NCBI GenBank assembly: GCA_041920505.1
Contig: JBHGXV010000057.1
Coordinates: 1-56,043 of the forward strand
DNA length: 56,043 nt
Direction of reading: 5' to 3'
From: JBHGXV01 sp041920505
GTDB lineage: Bacteria > Bacillota > Bacilli > Brevibacillales > Brevibacillaceae
Made by a program: the position numbers and the translations under genes. The notes beneath the pieces are model-generated. The model made no database searches and was not told the origin of the DNA. It saw only the letters and a list, made by a program, of their open reading frames with translations. Of the stretch, positions 43,296 through 50,689 are shown one piece after another. Within the stretch, counting starts at the first letter, position 1, and each line of letters opens with the position of its first letter.

Positions 43296-44063
43296 TTACC
43301 GGCTGCCTCTGGCGCGGACGAAGCGCTTTTCCAGCCAGCCCGCGAACCAGAACAGCAGGATGCCCATCAGAGACAAGATCAAAACCGAGGCGAACAGCGC
43401 CGGAGCCTGGAAATTACCCGAAGCGCGTCGGCCGAAGTAGCCGAGACCGGCGCTCGCCCCCAGCCACTCGCCGATCGTCGCCCCGGCGACACTGTAGGTG
43501 GCCGCCACTTTCAGTCCGCTGAAAAACGACGGCAGACTGGACGGCACTTGCAGCTTATAAAAAATCTGCCAGCGGGTGGCGCCCATCGTACGCATCAGAT
43601 CGACCATCTCCCGCTCGGCCGAACGCAGGCCGTCAAAGGTGCTGACGACGATCGGGAAAAACGTGAACAGGATGGTGACGGCGATTTTTCCCGAAAGATC
43701 GTAGCCGAACCAGAGGATAAAGATGGGCGACAGCGCAATCATCGGAATCGTTTGCGAAATGACGATGTACGGGTAAACGATTTGTTCCACCGTGCGGCTG
43801 AAGCTCATCGCCACTGCCAGTCCGACGCCAAACAGCACCGAGGCGGCGAGGCCGAGCGCCGTTTCGTAGCCGGTGATGAGAAAATGTTCGCCAAACAGCA
43901 TGTCCCGAAGCTCCCACAGCGAAACCAGCACCTTGGACGGCGGCGGCAGGATGAAGGACGGCACAGCCAGCAAGCGGCAGCCGCATTCCCAGATCACGAG
44001 CAACAGCGCAAGCGAGACGCCGAACCCGAGAGCGGATCGCGGCGAACGGCGGCGATTAAACAT
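43296..44063 (-). CDS. thiX: ThiX-type ABC permease
   Basis: This 255-aa permease has about six membrane helices and the cytoplasmic EAA-type loop (GLRSAEREMVDLMRTMGATRWQIFYKLQVPSSLP) of binding-protein-dependent importers. The PSFILPPPSKV segment near the N-terminus is typical of the SsuC/TauC/ThiX group. ATG 44063 lies inside the end of thiZ (8-nt overlap) after AAGGGGGG. It imports the pyrimidine delivered by ThiY. Confidence 0.9.
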   Translation of the reverse strand: MFNRRRSPRSALGFGVSLALLLVIWECGCRLLAVPSFILPPPSKVLVSLWELRDMLFGEHFLITGYETALGLAASVLFGVGLAVAMSFSRTVEQIVYPYIVISQTIPMIALSPIFILWFGYDLSGKIAVTILFTFFPIVVSTFDGLRSAEREMVDLMRTMGATRWQIFYKLQVPSSLPSFFSGLKVAATYSVAGATIGEWLGASAGLGYFGRRASGNFQAPALFASVLILSLMGILLFWFAGWLEKRFVRARGSR

Positions 44064-44838
44064 CAGGCGCCCCCCCTTCGGCATCGGACTCGCGGCCCCG
44101 GTGTTTCAACAGGTTCCACACCTGGGCGCGCAGGGCGATGAACGCCGGTTCATGCCGGATGTCGGCGCGGCGCGGACGGGCGAACGGCACCGCGATCTCC
44201 ACCGCCCGGCGGATCGGCGCTTCCGGCAACAGCAAGACGCGGTCGGCCAGCAGCAACGCCTCGTCGATGTCGTGGGTGATCATCAGCATGGTCGTCCCCA
44301 GCCGCTGCCACATGTCCAACAGCCACTCCTGCATTTCCATCCGGGTGATCCCGTCCAGCGCGCTGAACGGCTCATCCAGCAAGAGGAGATCGCAGCCGGT
44401 CAACGTCGCCCGAAGCAGCGAGACGCGCTGACGCATCCCGCCGGAGAGTTGGTGCGGGTAGGCGTCGGCATAGCCCTCAAGGCCAAAGGCGGGCAGCTTC
44501 GCGGCCACCTGCTCGCGTGCCGCCCATGTGGGCACGCCCTGAATCTCCAGCGGCAACACCGCGTTTTCCGCCACCGTGCGCCAGGGCATCAACAGGTCTT
44601 TTTGCGGCATGTAGCCGACCTTGCCCAACCGGCTGCCTGTCCTGCCGTCCAGCGCGATCTCGCCCGCCGCCGGCTCCAGAAGTCCGGCCGCCAGTTGGAA
44701 CAAGGTGCTTTTGCCCACTCCGCTCGGTCCGATGATGCTGACGAATTCGCCCTGCCCCACCCGCATGTCAAAGTCGAGCAAGATCGGTTTGTCCTCGTAG
44801 TGAAAGCGGACGGAGCGAAACACTAGTTTGTCGGTCAA
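44056..44838 (-). CDS. thiZ: ThiZ-type ABC ATPase
   Basis: This 260-aa ATPase has Walker A GPSGVGKST, Q-loop MPQKDLLMPW, signature LSGGMRQRVSLLRA, Walker B LLLLDEPFSALD and switch His in ITHDIDEA. It is nearest to the taurine/nitrate/pyrimidine (SsuB-like) ATPases. TTG 44838 is the likely start: it overlaps the tenA stop (TTGA) and lies eight nt after AAGGAG. An open frame extends well upstream inside tenA but is not coding. Confidence 0.9.
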   Translation of the reverse strand: MTDKLVFRSVRFHYEDKPILLDFDMRVGQGEFVSIIGPSGVGKSTLFQLAAGLLEPAAGEIALDGRTGSRLGKVGYMPQKDLLMPWRTVAENAVLPLEIQGVPTWAAREQVAAKLPAFGLEGYADAYPHQLSGGMRQRVSLLRATLTGCDLLLLDEPFSALDGITRMEMQEWLLDMWQRLGTTMLMITHDIDEALLLADRVLLLPEAPIRRAVEIAVPFARPRRADIRHEPAFIALRAQVWNLLKHRGRESDAEGGAPDV

Positions 44839-45503
44839 GGCCACAACTCCTTCCGGTAGGCCATCTCCCAAAACAGATACTCCATCCGGGAGGTGGTCAG
44901 GAAGTGTTCCTCCAGACGGGCCAGTTCCGTCTCGCTCTTGCCCTCGGCCAGTTGGTCCATCAGCTCGATCAGCCACTGGGCCAGTTCGCCGAATTCGGCG
45001 GAACTGTACATGTTCACCCATTCGCCGTACAGCGGGTGCTCGAGCGCCCCCGGCTGTTTCGCCAGGCGCTTGCCGATCTCCCAGTAACTCCACATGCACG
45101 GCAGAAGCGCGCTCACCAGGTCGGCGAGCGACCCCTGATGGGCCACTTTCAGCATGTAGCTGGTGTAGGCCAGCATGACGAACGCCGGTTCGGTCGCCTC
45201 CAGTTCGGCCCGGGAGATGCCGAAGCGCTCGGCGTAGGCGCGATGCAGGGCCATCTCCGTGTTCAGCGTCGCTTCCTGCAGAGCGGCAAACCTGGCGCTG
45301 GTCGCCAGGTCGTACGCCTTGGTGCTGGCGACGGCGAACAGCTTGGCGTATTCGATCAAAAACAGGTAGTCCTGTTTCATGTAAAAGGCAAACGCGTCCA
45401 TCGGCAGGGTGCCATCCCCAAGCCCGGTGACGAACGGGTGCTGGTGCGTCTTTTCCCAGATCGGCCGGACGCGGTCGTACAGACGAGCCGTAAACCTGTT
45501 CAC
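44835..45503 (-). CDS. tenA: aminopyrimidine aminohydrolase TenA (thiaminase II)
   Basis: This 222-aa all-helical enzyme has HPFVTGLGDGTLPMDAFAFYMKQD at its N-terminus, with the conserved Asp and Tyr region, the catalytic Cys in ALLPCMWSYWEIG and the Glu in the late YLFWEMAY motif. It hydrolyses 4-amino-5-aminomethyl-2-methylpyrimidine to HMP during thiamin salvage. GTG 45503 follows AAGGAG by nine nt and is preferred over an ATG at 45533. Next to thiXYZ it completes an import-and-salvage route. Confidence 0.93.
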   Translation of the reverse strand: MNRFTARLYDRVRPIWEKTHQHPFVTGLGDGTLPMDAFAFYMKQDYLFLIEYAKLFAVASTKAYDLATSARFAALQEATLNTEMALHRAYAERFGISRAELEATEPAFVMLAYTSYMLKVAHQGSLADLVSALLPCMWSYWEIGKRLAKQPGALEHPLYGEWVNMYSSAEFGELAQWLIELMDQLAEGKSETELARLEEHFLTTSRMEYLFWEMAYRKELWP

Positions 45504-45566
45504 AGCGATTCGCTCCTTTTCGGCGTATTGCACTAGTCGACGATGGCGGTGACAGCTTTCGCAAAC

Positions 45567-46235
45567 CTAGCGTCCTGCGATAGCATCGGCCACCACCCGT
45601 CCCAGTTGGGCAGCGGCGTCGCGCGGGGATGGCGCTCTCGTGATCGCGGAGATGACCGCGACGCCGTCCGCTCCGGCTTCGATCACCGCACGGGCGTTGT
45701 CCGCACCGATGCCGCCGATCCCGACGATCGGCATCTCTGTCCCGACCGCCTCGCGGATGCGCCGCAGTCCCTCGGGACCGATCGGCTCGCCCGCATCCGC
45801 CTTGGAGGCGGTGTCGTACATCGCGCCGACACCAAGGTAATCGGCTCCGCCAGCCTTAGCCGATAGCGCCTCCTCGACGGTCCCTGCCGAGACGCCCACC
45901 AGCATACCGGGCGGCACCAGCCGCCGCACACGGGCGAGCGGCATGTCTTCCTGTCCGACGTGGACCCCGTCCGCTTTCAAGCGGATTGCCAGCGGCACGT
46001 CGTCGTTGACGAAAAAGAGCGCCCCCGCTTCGCGGCACAATGTCCGCAACTGCCGCGCCAGTGCTTCACGGCCAGCCTCGTCCAACCGGCTTTTCTTGTC
46101 TCGAAACTGCAGAATGCCCACGCCGCCCGCCAGTGCCTCGCGGGCAATGGCGAGCGTGCGTTCCACATCGTTTCCGCAATCCTGGCTACCGACGACGAAG
46201 TAGACGCGCAGCTTGTCGCGAAGCTCACGCGCCAT
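45567..46235 (-). CDS. thiE: thiamine-phosphate synthase ThiE
   Basis: This 222-aa TIM barrel joins HMP-PP and thiazole phosphate to make thiamin phosphate. ILQFRDKKSRLD (pyrophosphate site), FFVNDDVPLAIRLKADGVHVGQEDMP, GADYLGVGAMYDTASKADAG and GIGGIGADNA are classical ThiE blocks. Start ATG 46235 lies 1 nt past the thiG stop codon with a weak ribosome-binding site, so coupling is likely. A second, more divergent TenI-type protein is encoded at the head of the same operon. Confidence 0.92.
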   Translation of the reverse strand: MARELRDKLRVYFVVGSQDCGNDVERTLAIAREALAGGVGILQFRDKKSRLDEAGREALARQLRTLCREAGALFFVNDDVPLAIRLKADGVHVGQEDMPLARVRRLVPPGMLVGVSAGTVEEALSAKAGGADYLGVGAMYDTASKADAGEPIGPEGLRRIREAVGTEMPIVGIGGIGADNARAVIEAGADGVAVISAITRAPSPRDAAAQLGRVVADAIAGR

Positions 46236-46236
46236 G

Positions 46237-47010
46237 TTACTCAATCATCCCTTCGGTCGGGCTGCTGGCCGACGCGTAGCGTTTCTTCGGAATGCGACCG
46301 GCGAGGAACCCTTTGCGCCCCGCTTCCACGGCCAGCTTCATCGCTTCCGCCATCAGCACCGGATCGTTGGCGAGTGACACGGCGGTATTGAGCAGCACCC
46401 CGTCGGCCCCCAGTTCCATCGCTTTGGCCGCGTCGGCCGGCGATCCGATCCCGGCGTCGACGATGACCGGCACCTTGGCGTCTTCGATAATGAAGCGCAG
46501 GTTGTTTTCATTGAGGATGCCCTGGCCGGAGCCGATCGGCGACGCGCCCGGCATCACCGCGTGCACGCCTACTTCCTGCAGGCGTTTGGCCAGGATCGGG
46601 TCGTCGTTCGTGTAGGTGAGCACGATGAACCCTTCTTCGACCAGGATTCTCGACGCCTCCAGGGTGCCGATCGGATCGGGCAACAGTGTGCGCGGGTCCC
46701 CGATCACTTCGACCTTGATCATATCGCACAGGCCGGACGCCTTGGCCAGCCGGGCGATGCGCACCGCTTCCTCGGCGGTGTAGGCGCCGGCTGTGTTGGG
46801 CAGAAGCGTGTATGTTTTCAAATCCAGCTTTTCCAAAAAGTTGGGCTCATCCGGATTTTCCAGATTCAAGCGACGCACCGCAAAAGTGAGAATCTCCGCT
46901 TCCGAGACGTCCACCGCCTTGCTTTGCGTGTCCAGATCGGGAAATTTGCCCGTTCCGAGCAGCAGGCGGGAACGGAATTCATACGGTCCGATTTTTAATG
47001 TGTCAGCCAT
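46237..47010 (-). CDS. thiG: thiazole synthase ThiG
   Basis: This 257-aa TIM-barrel enzyme forms the thiazole ring from deoxyxylulose phosphate, dehydroglycine and ThiS-thiocarboxylate. Its marks are SRLLLGTGKFPD, EILTFAVRR, LLPNTAGAYTAEEAVR (catalytic region), KVEVIGDPRTLLPD (Schiff-base Lys) and VDAGIGSPADAA. ATG 47010 has GGAGGTGG upstream, overlapping the end of thiS. Its genes for sulfur activation (thiF) and glycine oxidase (thiO) are not in this operon. Confidence 0.95.
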   Translation of the reverse strand: MADTLKIGPYEFRSRLLLGTGKFPDLDTQSKAVDVSEAEILTFAVRRLNLENPDEPNFLEKLDLKTYTLLPNTAGAYTAEEAVRIARLAKASGLCDMIKVEVIGDPRTLLPDPIGTLEASRILVEEGFIVLTYTNDDPILAKRLQEVGVHAVMPGASPIGSGQGILNENNLRFIIEDAKVPVIVDAGIGSPADAAKAMELGADGVLLNTAVSLANDPVLMAEAMKLAVEAGRKGFLAGRIPKKRYASASSPTEGMIE

Positions 47011-47011
47011 G

Positions 47012-47212
47012 TCAGCCACCTCCGACAAAATGTACGATTTCGATCCGATCCCCGTCCAGGATCGGGGTTGTTTCATAGGCGGAACGGTCGACGATTTCGC
47101 CGTTGCGCTCGACGACGAGAATCTTTTGCTCCAGCTTGTAATGAGCCAAGAGGCCGCTCACCGTCGCAACGTCGTCCAGCTCCACCGTCTTGCCGTTGAC
47201 GCGTATCGTCAT
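47012..47212 (-). CDS. thiS: sulfur carrier protein ThiS
   Basis: This 66-aa ubiquitin-like protein begins MTIRVNGKTVEL and ends HFVGGG, with the terminal Gly-Gly needed for thiocarboxylate formation. ATG 47212 lies six nt after GGAGG; another ATG two codons earlier overlaps that site. It lies between tenI and thiG. It ends in three Gly rather than two. Confidence 0.93.
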   Translation of the reverse strand: MTIRVNGKTVELDDVATVSGLLAHYKLEQKILVVERNGEIVDRSAYETTPILDGDRIEIVHFVGGG

Positions 47213-47214
47213 GG

Positions 47215-47880
47215 TCATCCTCCCTTCCTTTCCTGCGGATGGTTGTCGCCGCCCTCCTCCATCGCCCGCTTTCGCGCTTCATCCAGCCGGAGGCGGTAGA
47301 CACGGGCCGCCGCTTCGGGATCGGGTGCCGCCGTGATCCCGGACAGCACCGCCACTCCGGCGCAACCGGTGGCCATTACCTCCGGGACATGTTCGGGCCG
47401 AATGCCGCCGATGGCGAGCACCGGGATCGGCAGACGGGAGACAATCTTCGCAAGCTCGGCCGTCCCGCGCGGCAACAGTCCCGGTTTGGAATGGGACGCG
47501 TAGATGTGGCCGTAGAGCAGGTAATCCGCCCCCTCACGCCACGCTGCTTCCGCCTCGGCGAAGGAGTGCACCGACCGGCCGATCCACCGCCCCGTCCCCA
47601 GCACCCGCCGCGCCTGCGCCGGAGTCAGGCTGTGGTAGGCGAGATGGCCTCCGCGGCAACCGCAGGCCGCCGCCACGTCGAGGCGGTCGTTGACGAGGAT
47701 ACGCTCGCGGGAAATCACCGCCGCAAGCGTCTCGATCCACTCGCACAACTCCCGCGCCGTCCGCGTCTTTTCCCGTATCAGCAGATAGTCGATCCCGCCG
47801 CGTGCGGCCGCTTCGACGATAGAAAGCACCTCCGCCAGCGGCTGGGTGCCACTTGTCACCAGCACCAGGGCGTCGCGCAT
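47215..47880 (-). CDS. tenI: TenI-type thiazole tautomerase / thiamine-phosphate synthase-like protein
   Basis: This 221-aa ThiE-fold protein has GIDYLLIREKTRTARELCEW, ILVNDRLDVAAACGCRGGHLAYHSL (His rather than Gly at the pyrophosphate loop) and VLAIGGIRPEHVPEV. These changes are typical of TenI, which aromatises the thiazole product of ThiG, rather than true ThiE. Position with thiS and thiG agrees. GGGGGAG precedes ATG 47880. It is the first gene behind the TPP riboswitch. Confidence 0.82.
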   Translation of the reverse strand: MRDALVLVTSGTQPLAEVLSIVEAAARGGIDYLLIREKTRTARELCEWIETLAAVISRERILVNDRLDVAAACGCRGGHLAYHSLTPAQARRVLGTGRWIGRSVHSFAEAEAAWREGADYLLYGHIYASHSKPGLLPRGTAELAKIVSRLPIPVLAIGGIRPEHVPEVMATGCAGVAVLSGITAAPDPEAAARVYRLRLDEARKRAMEEGGDNHPQERKGG

Positions 47881-47906
47881 CTTGTCTCCCCCTTTTTTTG
47901 CGCACG

Positions 47907-47943
47907 AAAAAACCATCCGCCAACGGATATCCAACGGATGGTT
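47907..47943 (-). terminator. riboswitch expression-platform terminator
   Basis: AACCATCCG (47911-47919) and CGGATGGTT (47935-47943) form the stem with an internal dyad in the loop, and a six-T run follows on the minus strand (47912-47907). It sits between the TPP aptamer and tenI, so TPP binding should favour termination. Confidence 0.85.
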
Positions 47944-48021
47944 TGATGTTTACGCTGATCCGCGCTGCCTGATCCTTAAGCATCGCTATGGCGCGTGGCA
48001 GGATGGCAGCTTTCGGTTCGT

Positions 48022-48112
48022 ACCTCTTCCTCCGCTGGCATAACCCAGGTCAGGTTCCACGGTAAGTAACGCATTCTGTTACACTCTCAGCCGATCACGC
48101 TCGGCCCCCGTT
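48022..48112 (-). ncRNA. TPP riboswitch aptamer (THI element)
   Basis: The minus strand shows the full THI-box: ACGGGGGCCGAGCG, then CTGAGAG, a GTTAC pair with GTAAC in the variable stem, then ACCTGACCTGGGTTATGCC and GCGGAGGAAG. It senses thiamin pyrophosphate and controls tenI-thiS-thiG-thiE-tenA-thiZ-thiX-thiY through the terminator at 47907-47943. Confidence 0.96.
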
Positions 48113-48199
48113 TGGTACTGCCCATATGCAATTTGGATTCGTCTATTACACTAACACTTGCTTTGGCGTTTGTAAACCCATAAATGCGTCGGCGCTCCC

Positions 48200-48544
48200 C
48201 TACGGCTGCACCTGGTCCAGTTCGCGCAGCCACTCCTCCATCCAGGCGCGCGTCCTCGCCTGTTCCGCCTGATCCGGCAAGCGGTTGTACGCCTCCAGGA
48301 TCAGTTTGCGCAGCACGAACGCCTGTTGAACCGTCAACCGTACCGGCACTCGTTTCGGCGGAGTCGGCTGTGCCTGCAAAAATTGCACGCCGCCCAACAG
48401 AGAGCTGGCGATCGATTCGACCACCTGCTCGGTGGCCGCCTGCCGCTTCCAGTCGTCGTAAACGCTGTCGAACAAGCGGCAAATGATCAAAAACGCCTGG
48501 GTGGAAATCGCAAAGCCGTGCGATCCGGATGGCTGTGTCGTCAA
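48200..48544 (-). CDS. hypothetical protein, 114 aa
   Basis: This 114-aa helical soluble protein begins (M)TTQPSGSHGFAISTQAFLI and contains VRLTVQQAFVLRKLILEAYNRL, ending in LRELDQVQP. No family was recognised. TTG 48544 has GGAGG seven nt upstream, and no ATG or GTG start is better placed. It is monocistronic, facing away from the next gene. Confidence 0.7.
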   Translation of the reverse strand: MTTQPSGSHGFAISTQAFLIICRLFDSVYDDWKRQAATEQVVESIASSLLGGVQFLQAQPTPPKRVPVRLTVQQAFVLRKLILEAYNRLPDQAEQARTRAWMEEWLRELDQVQP

Positions 48545-48684
48545 ACGGGTTCCTCCTTCGTTTGTTTCCTAGATGCCATGATAGCACGATCCCGTAGATT
48601 CCGGCGAGGAAATCCGCTAGAATAGAATTATCTGTATTGTCACATTGTTTATACAGTAAAAAGACTCCGAAAGGACGGTCCGTT

Positions 48685-48861
48685 ATGATCCTCTATTTTC
48701 TCCTGTTCGTGATGATGCTGTCCGCGTTTATCATGATCGTAATCGGCGTGCTGCCCCAGCCGAACAAAAACATGAAGCCGCAGTTGAGCCTGGCTGTCTG
48801 GGGCGCCGCCCTGATGGCCCTTTCCCTTGTCCTCTACGTGGTAAAGCCGACGATTTTCTAG
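48685..48861 (+). CDS. 58-aa two-helix membrane protein
   Basis: This small protein has two hydrophobic helices (about 2-22 and 35-53) joined by PQPNKNMKPQ, ending in VKPTIF. AAAGGA precedes ATG 48685 at nine nt. Topology is hairpin-like. The family is not recognised and no partner gene is evident. Confidence 0.65.
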   Translation: MILYFLLFVMMLSAFIMIVIGVLPQPNKNMKPQLSLAVWGAALMALSLVLYVVKPTIF

Positions 48862-48882
48862 TTTCGCGACAGCCGACGCACA

Positions 48883-48935
48883 CAAACACCCCCGCTTCCG
48901 CACGCGGTATGCGCGCCGAAAAACGGGGGTGTTTG
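48883..48935. terminator. bidirectional terminator
   Basis: A perfect 12-bp stem (48883-48894 and 48924-48935) separates the plus-strand 58-aa gene from the convergent DUF3054 gene. Confidence 0.75.
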
Positions 48936-48958
48936 CGTTGCCCGAATACGCGGGCCCT

Positions 48959-49345
48959 TCAGGACGAGGTGCGTGTGCGTCCTGCGGCAAGCGCGAAGGC
49001 GATGCGCCAGATCAGCAGGAAGACCGCGTTGGTGACGATGGTGATCGCCGCAAACGTCCAGAAAAAGCCGCTGCCCAGATACCAGGCGCGCGCCACAAGC
49101 GCCACCGGTCCGGCGATAATCCAGGTGAGCAATGTTTTTTTCGCCGCTTGTCCGACACTGCCGTACGCCGCGGGTCGAAACGCGCCGGTGACTGCGCCAA
49201 TCGCCAGCCAAGCGAGGAAAAACGGCGAGGCCGTGCCGATGACGCCCAACGGCGTGATTTCGTGGCCGTGGGCCGATCTGCCGATGTAGGCGAACAGCAA
49301 GAAGACAATGATGTCGCCCGCGATCAGCCAAAACGTTCGGTTCAT
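48959..49345 (-). CDS. DUF3054-like membrane protein
   Basis: This 128-aa protein has four predicted membrane helices. FAYIGRSAHGHEITPLGVIGTASPFFLAW carries the Arg and His pair seen in DUF3054 members, followed by FRPAAYG. Function is unknown. GGAGGAG precedes ATG 49345 by four to seven nt; an ATG at 49381 lacks a ribosome-binding site. Confidence 0.75.
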   Translation of the reverse strand: MNRTFWLIAGDIIVFLLFAYIGRSAHGHEITPLGVIGTASPFFLAWLAIGAVTGAFRPAAYGSVGQAAKKTLLTWIIAGPVALVARAWYLGSGFFWTFAAITIVTNAVFLLIWRIAFALAAGRTRTSS

Positions 49346-49507
49346 CTGTTCTCCTCCGACATTCATAGATTCGTACCGCATGTGATTGCGATGTCCCTTT
49401 ACCTATTCGTCCAGGATGCCAGGTTCTCCTTCCTCATTCGACCATTGTTCACGAATTTTGCACAATTAATACCGTGATAATAGGGTTAATAGAGATACCG
49501 CTTCCCG

Positions 49508-50095
49508 TTATCTTCCCAGCATCGCGCGAAGCCGCCTGTCCACGTCCGGCCACTCCCTGTCAAGGATGCTGAAGTAGACGGAATCGCGCACATAGCCGTC
49601 CCGCACGATCATGTGGTTGCGCAGCACCCCTTCGCGCACGCCGCCGATGCGCTCGATCGCCCGCTGCGAGTTGAGATTGCGCGCGTCCGTCTTGAGCTGG
49701 ACGCGGATGCAGCCCAGTTGTTCAAAACAGTGTTTCAACAGCAGCCACTTGCACTCCGTGTTGACCGCAGTCCGCCACACCGAGGGAGTAAGCCAGGTCC
49801 AGCCGATCTCCAGTCCCCTGTCCTTGTGCGCAATGTTGAGAAAACGCGTGCTGCCGACCACTGTCTCCGTCCGCAGATCGACGATCGCAAACGGCAGTTC
49901 CGTTCCCGCGTCCCGCGCGGCCAGGGCCTTTTCCAAAAACGTGTCAATGTCGTTACGCGAACGGATCTCCATGGACATGTAGGTCCAAATCTTTGGGTAT
50001 TTGGCCGCTTCCCACAAGCCGTCGGCATGCGCGGTCGACAGCGGCTCCAGGCGCACGCTCTTCCCCGTAAGCGTCACCGGTTGAATCTTTAACAT
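49508..50095 (-). CDS. GNAT-family N-acetyltransferase (RimJ/RimL type)
   Basis: This 195-aa cytosolic acetyltransferase has the GNAT fold: VRLEPLSTAHADGLWEA, TELPFAIVDLRTETVVGSTRFL, LEIGWTWLTPSVWRTAVNTECKWLLL (acetyl-CoA loop region) and ARNLNSQRAIERIGGVREGVLRNHMI, typical of the RimJ/RimL and YjcK group. Substrate is unknown (a protein N-terminus or small amine). ATG 50095 follows GAGAGG; a GTG at 50101 is also possible. Confidence 0.88.
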   Translation of the reverse strand: MLKIQPVTLTGKSVRLEPLSTAHADGLWEAAKYPKIWTYMSMEIRSRNDIDTFLEKALAARDAGTELPFAIVDLRTETVVGSTRFLNIAHKDRGLEIGWTWLTPSVWRTAVNTECKWLLLKHCFEQLGCIRVQLKTDARNLNSQRAIERIGGVREGVLRNHMIVRDGYVRDSVYFSILDREWPDVDRRLRAMLGR

Positions 50096-50237
50096 CCGCA
50101 CCTCTCCCTTTTCCTGAAAATTTTTCCCAAACTATAGCCTGTCCATGACTGGTTGTCAAGGCGGGGATTCTGTACAATGGCGGTATCCATACAAGCGGGC
50201 GGCCCCTGCCGCCAGACCCGAGAAAGGAGCGTCTGTC

Positions 50238-50606
50238 ATGTCTGTTGTCTACGAAGGATTGGACCACGTGCAAATCGCCGCGCCTAAAGGGAGCGAACCC
50301 GAGGCTCGCCGCTTCTACGGCGAATGGTTGGGTCTTAGCGAAATCCCCAAGCCCGAAAACCTGAAAAAGCGCGGCGGCGTCTGGTTTGCCTGCGGCCGTC
50401 ACGAACTGCACATCGGCGTGCAGGATGACTTCGTTCCGGCGAAAAAAGCTCATCCGGCGTTTGCCGTCGTCGGTCTGGACACGCTGCGAGAACGGCTGCT
50501 GGCCCACGGCGTGACACCGGTGGAGGATGAGCCGATACCCGGCGTCCGCCGTTTCCACGTGTTCGATCCGTTCGGCAACCGCCTGGAGTTCGTCGAACGC
50601 GGTTGA
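50238..50606 (+). CDS. VOC-family protein
   Basis: This 122-aa glyoxalase-like protein has EGLDHVQIAAPKGSE (metal-ligand His), ELHIGVQDDF and a terminal FHVFDPFGNRLEFVE motif with the ligand Glu. Such small cytosolic members include extradiol dioxygenase-like and fosfomycin-resistance-like proteins; this one cannot be assigned a substrate. AAAGGAG precedes ATG 50238 by nine nt. Confidence 0.87.
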   Translation: MSVVYEGLDHVQIAAPKGSEPEARRFYGEWLGLSEIPKPENLKKRGGVWFACGRHELHIGVQDDFVPAKKAHPAFAVVGLDTLRERLLAHGVTPVEDEPIPGVRRFHVFDPFGNRLEFVERG

Positions 50607-50689
50607 GTCGAGAAAAGGCTAGATCATCCGCCCCCCTTCGTGTAGAGTAAAGGAGGATGATCAACGTCGGATGAGGTGACGAACATACC

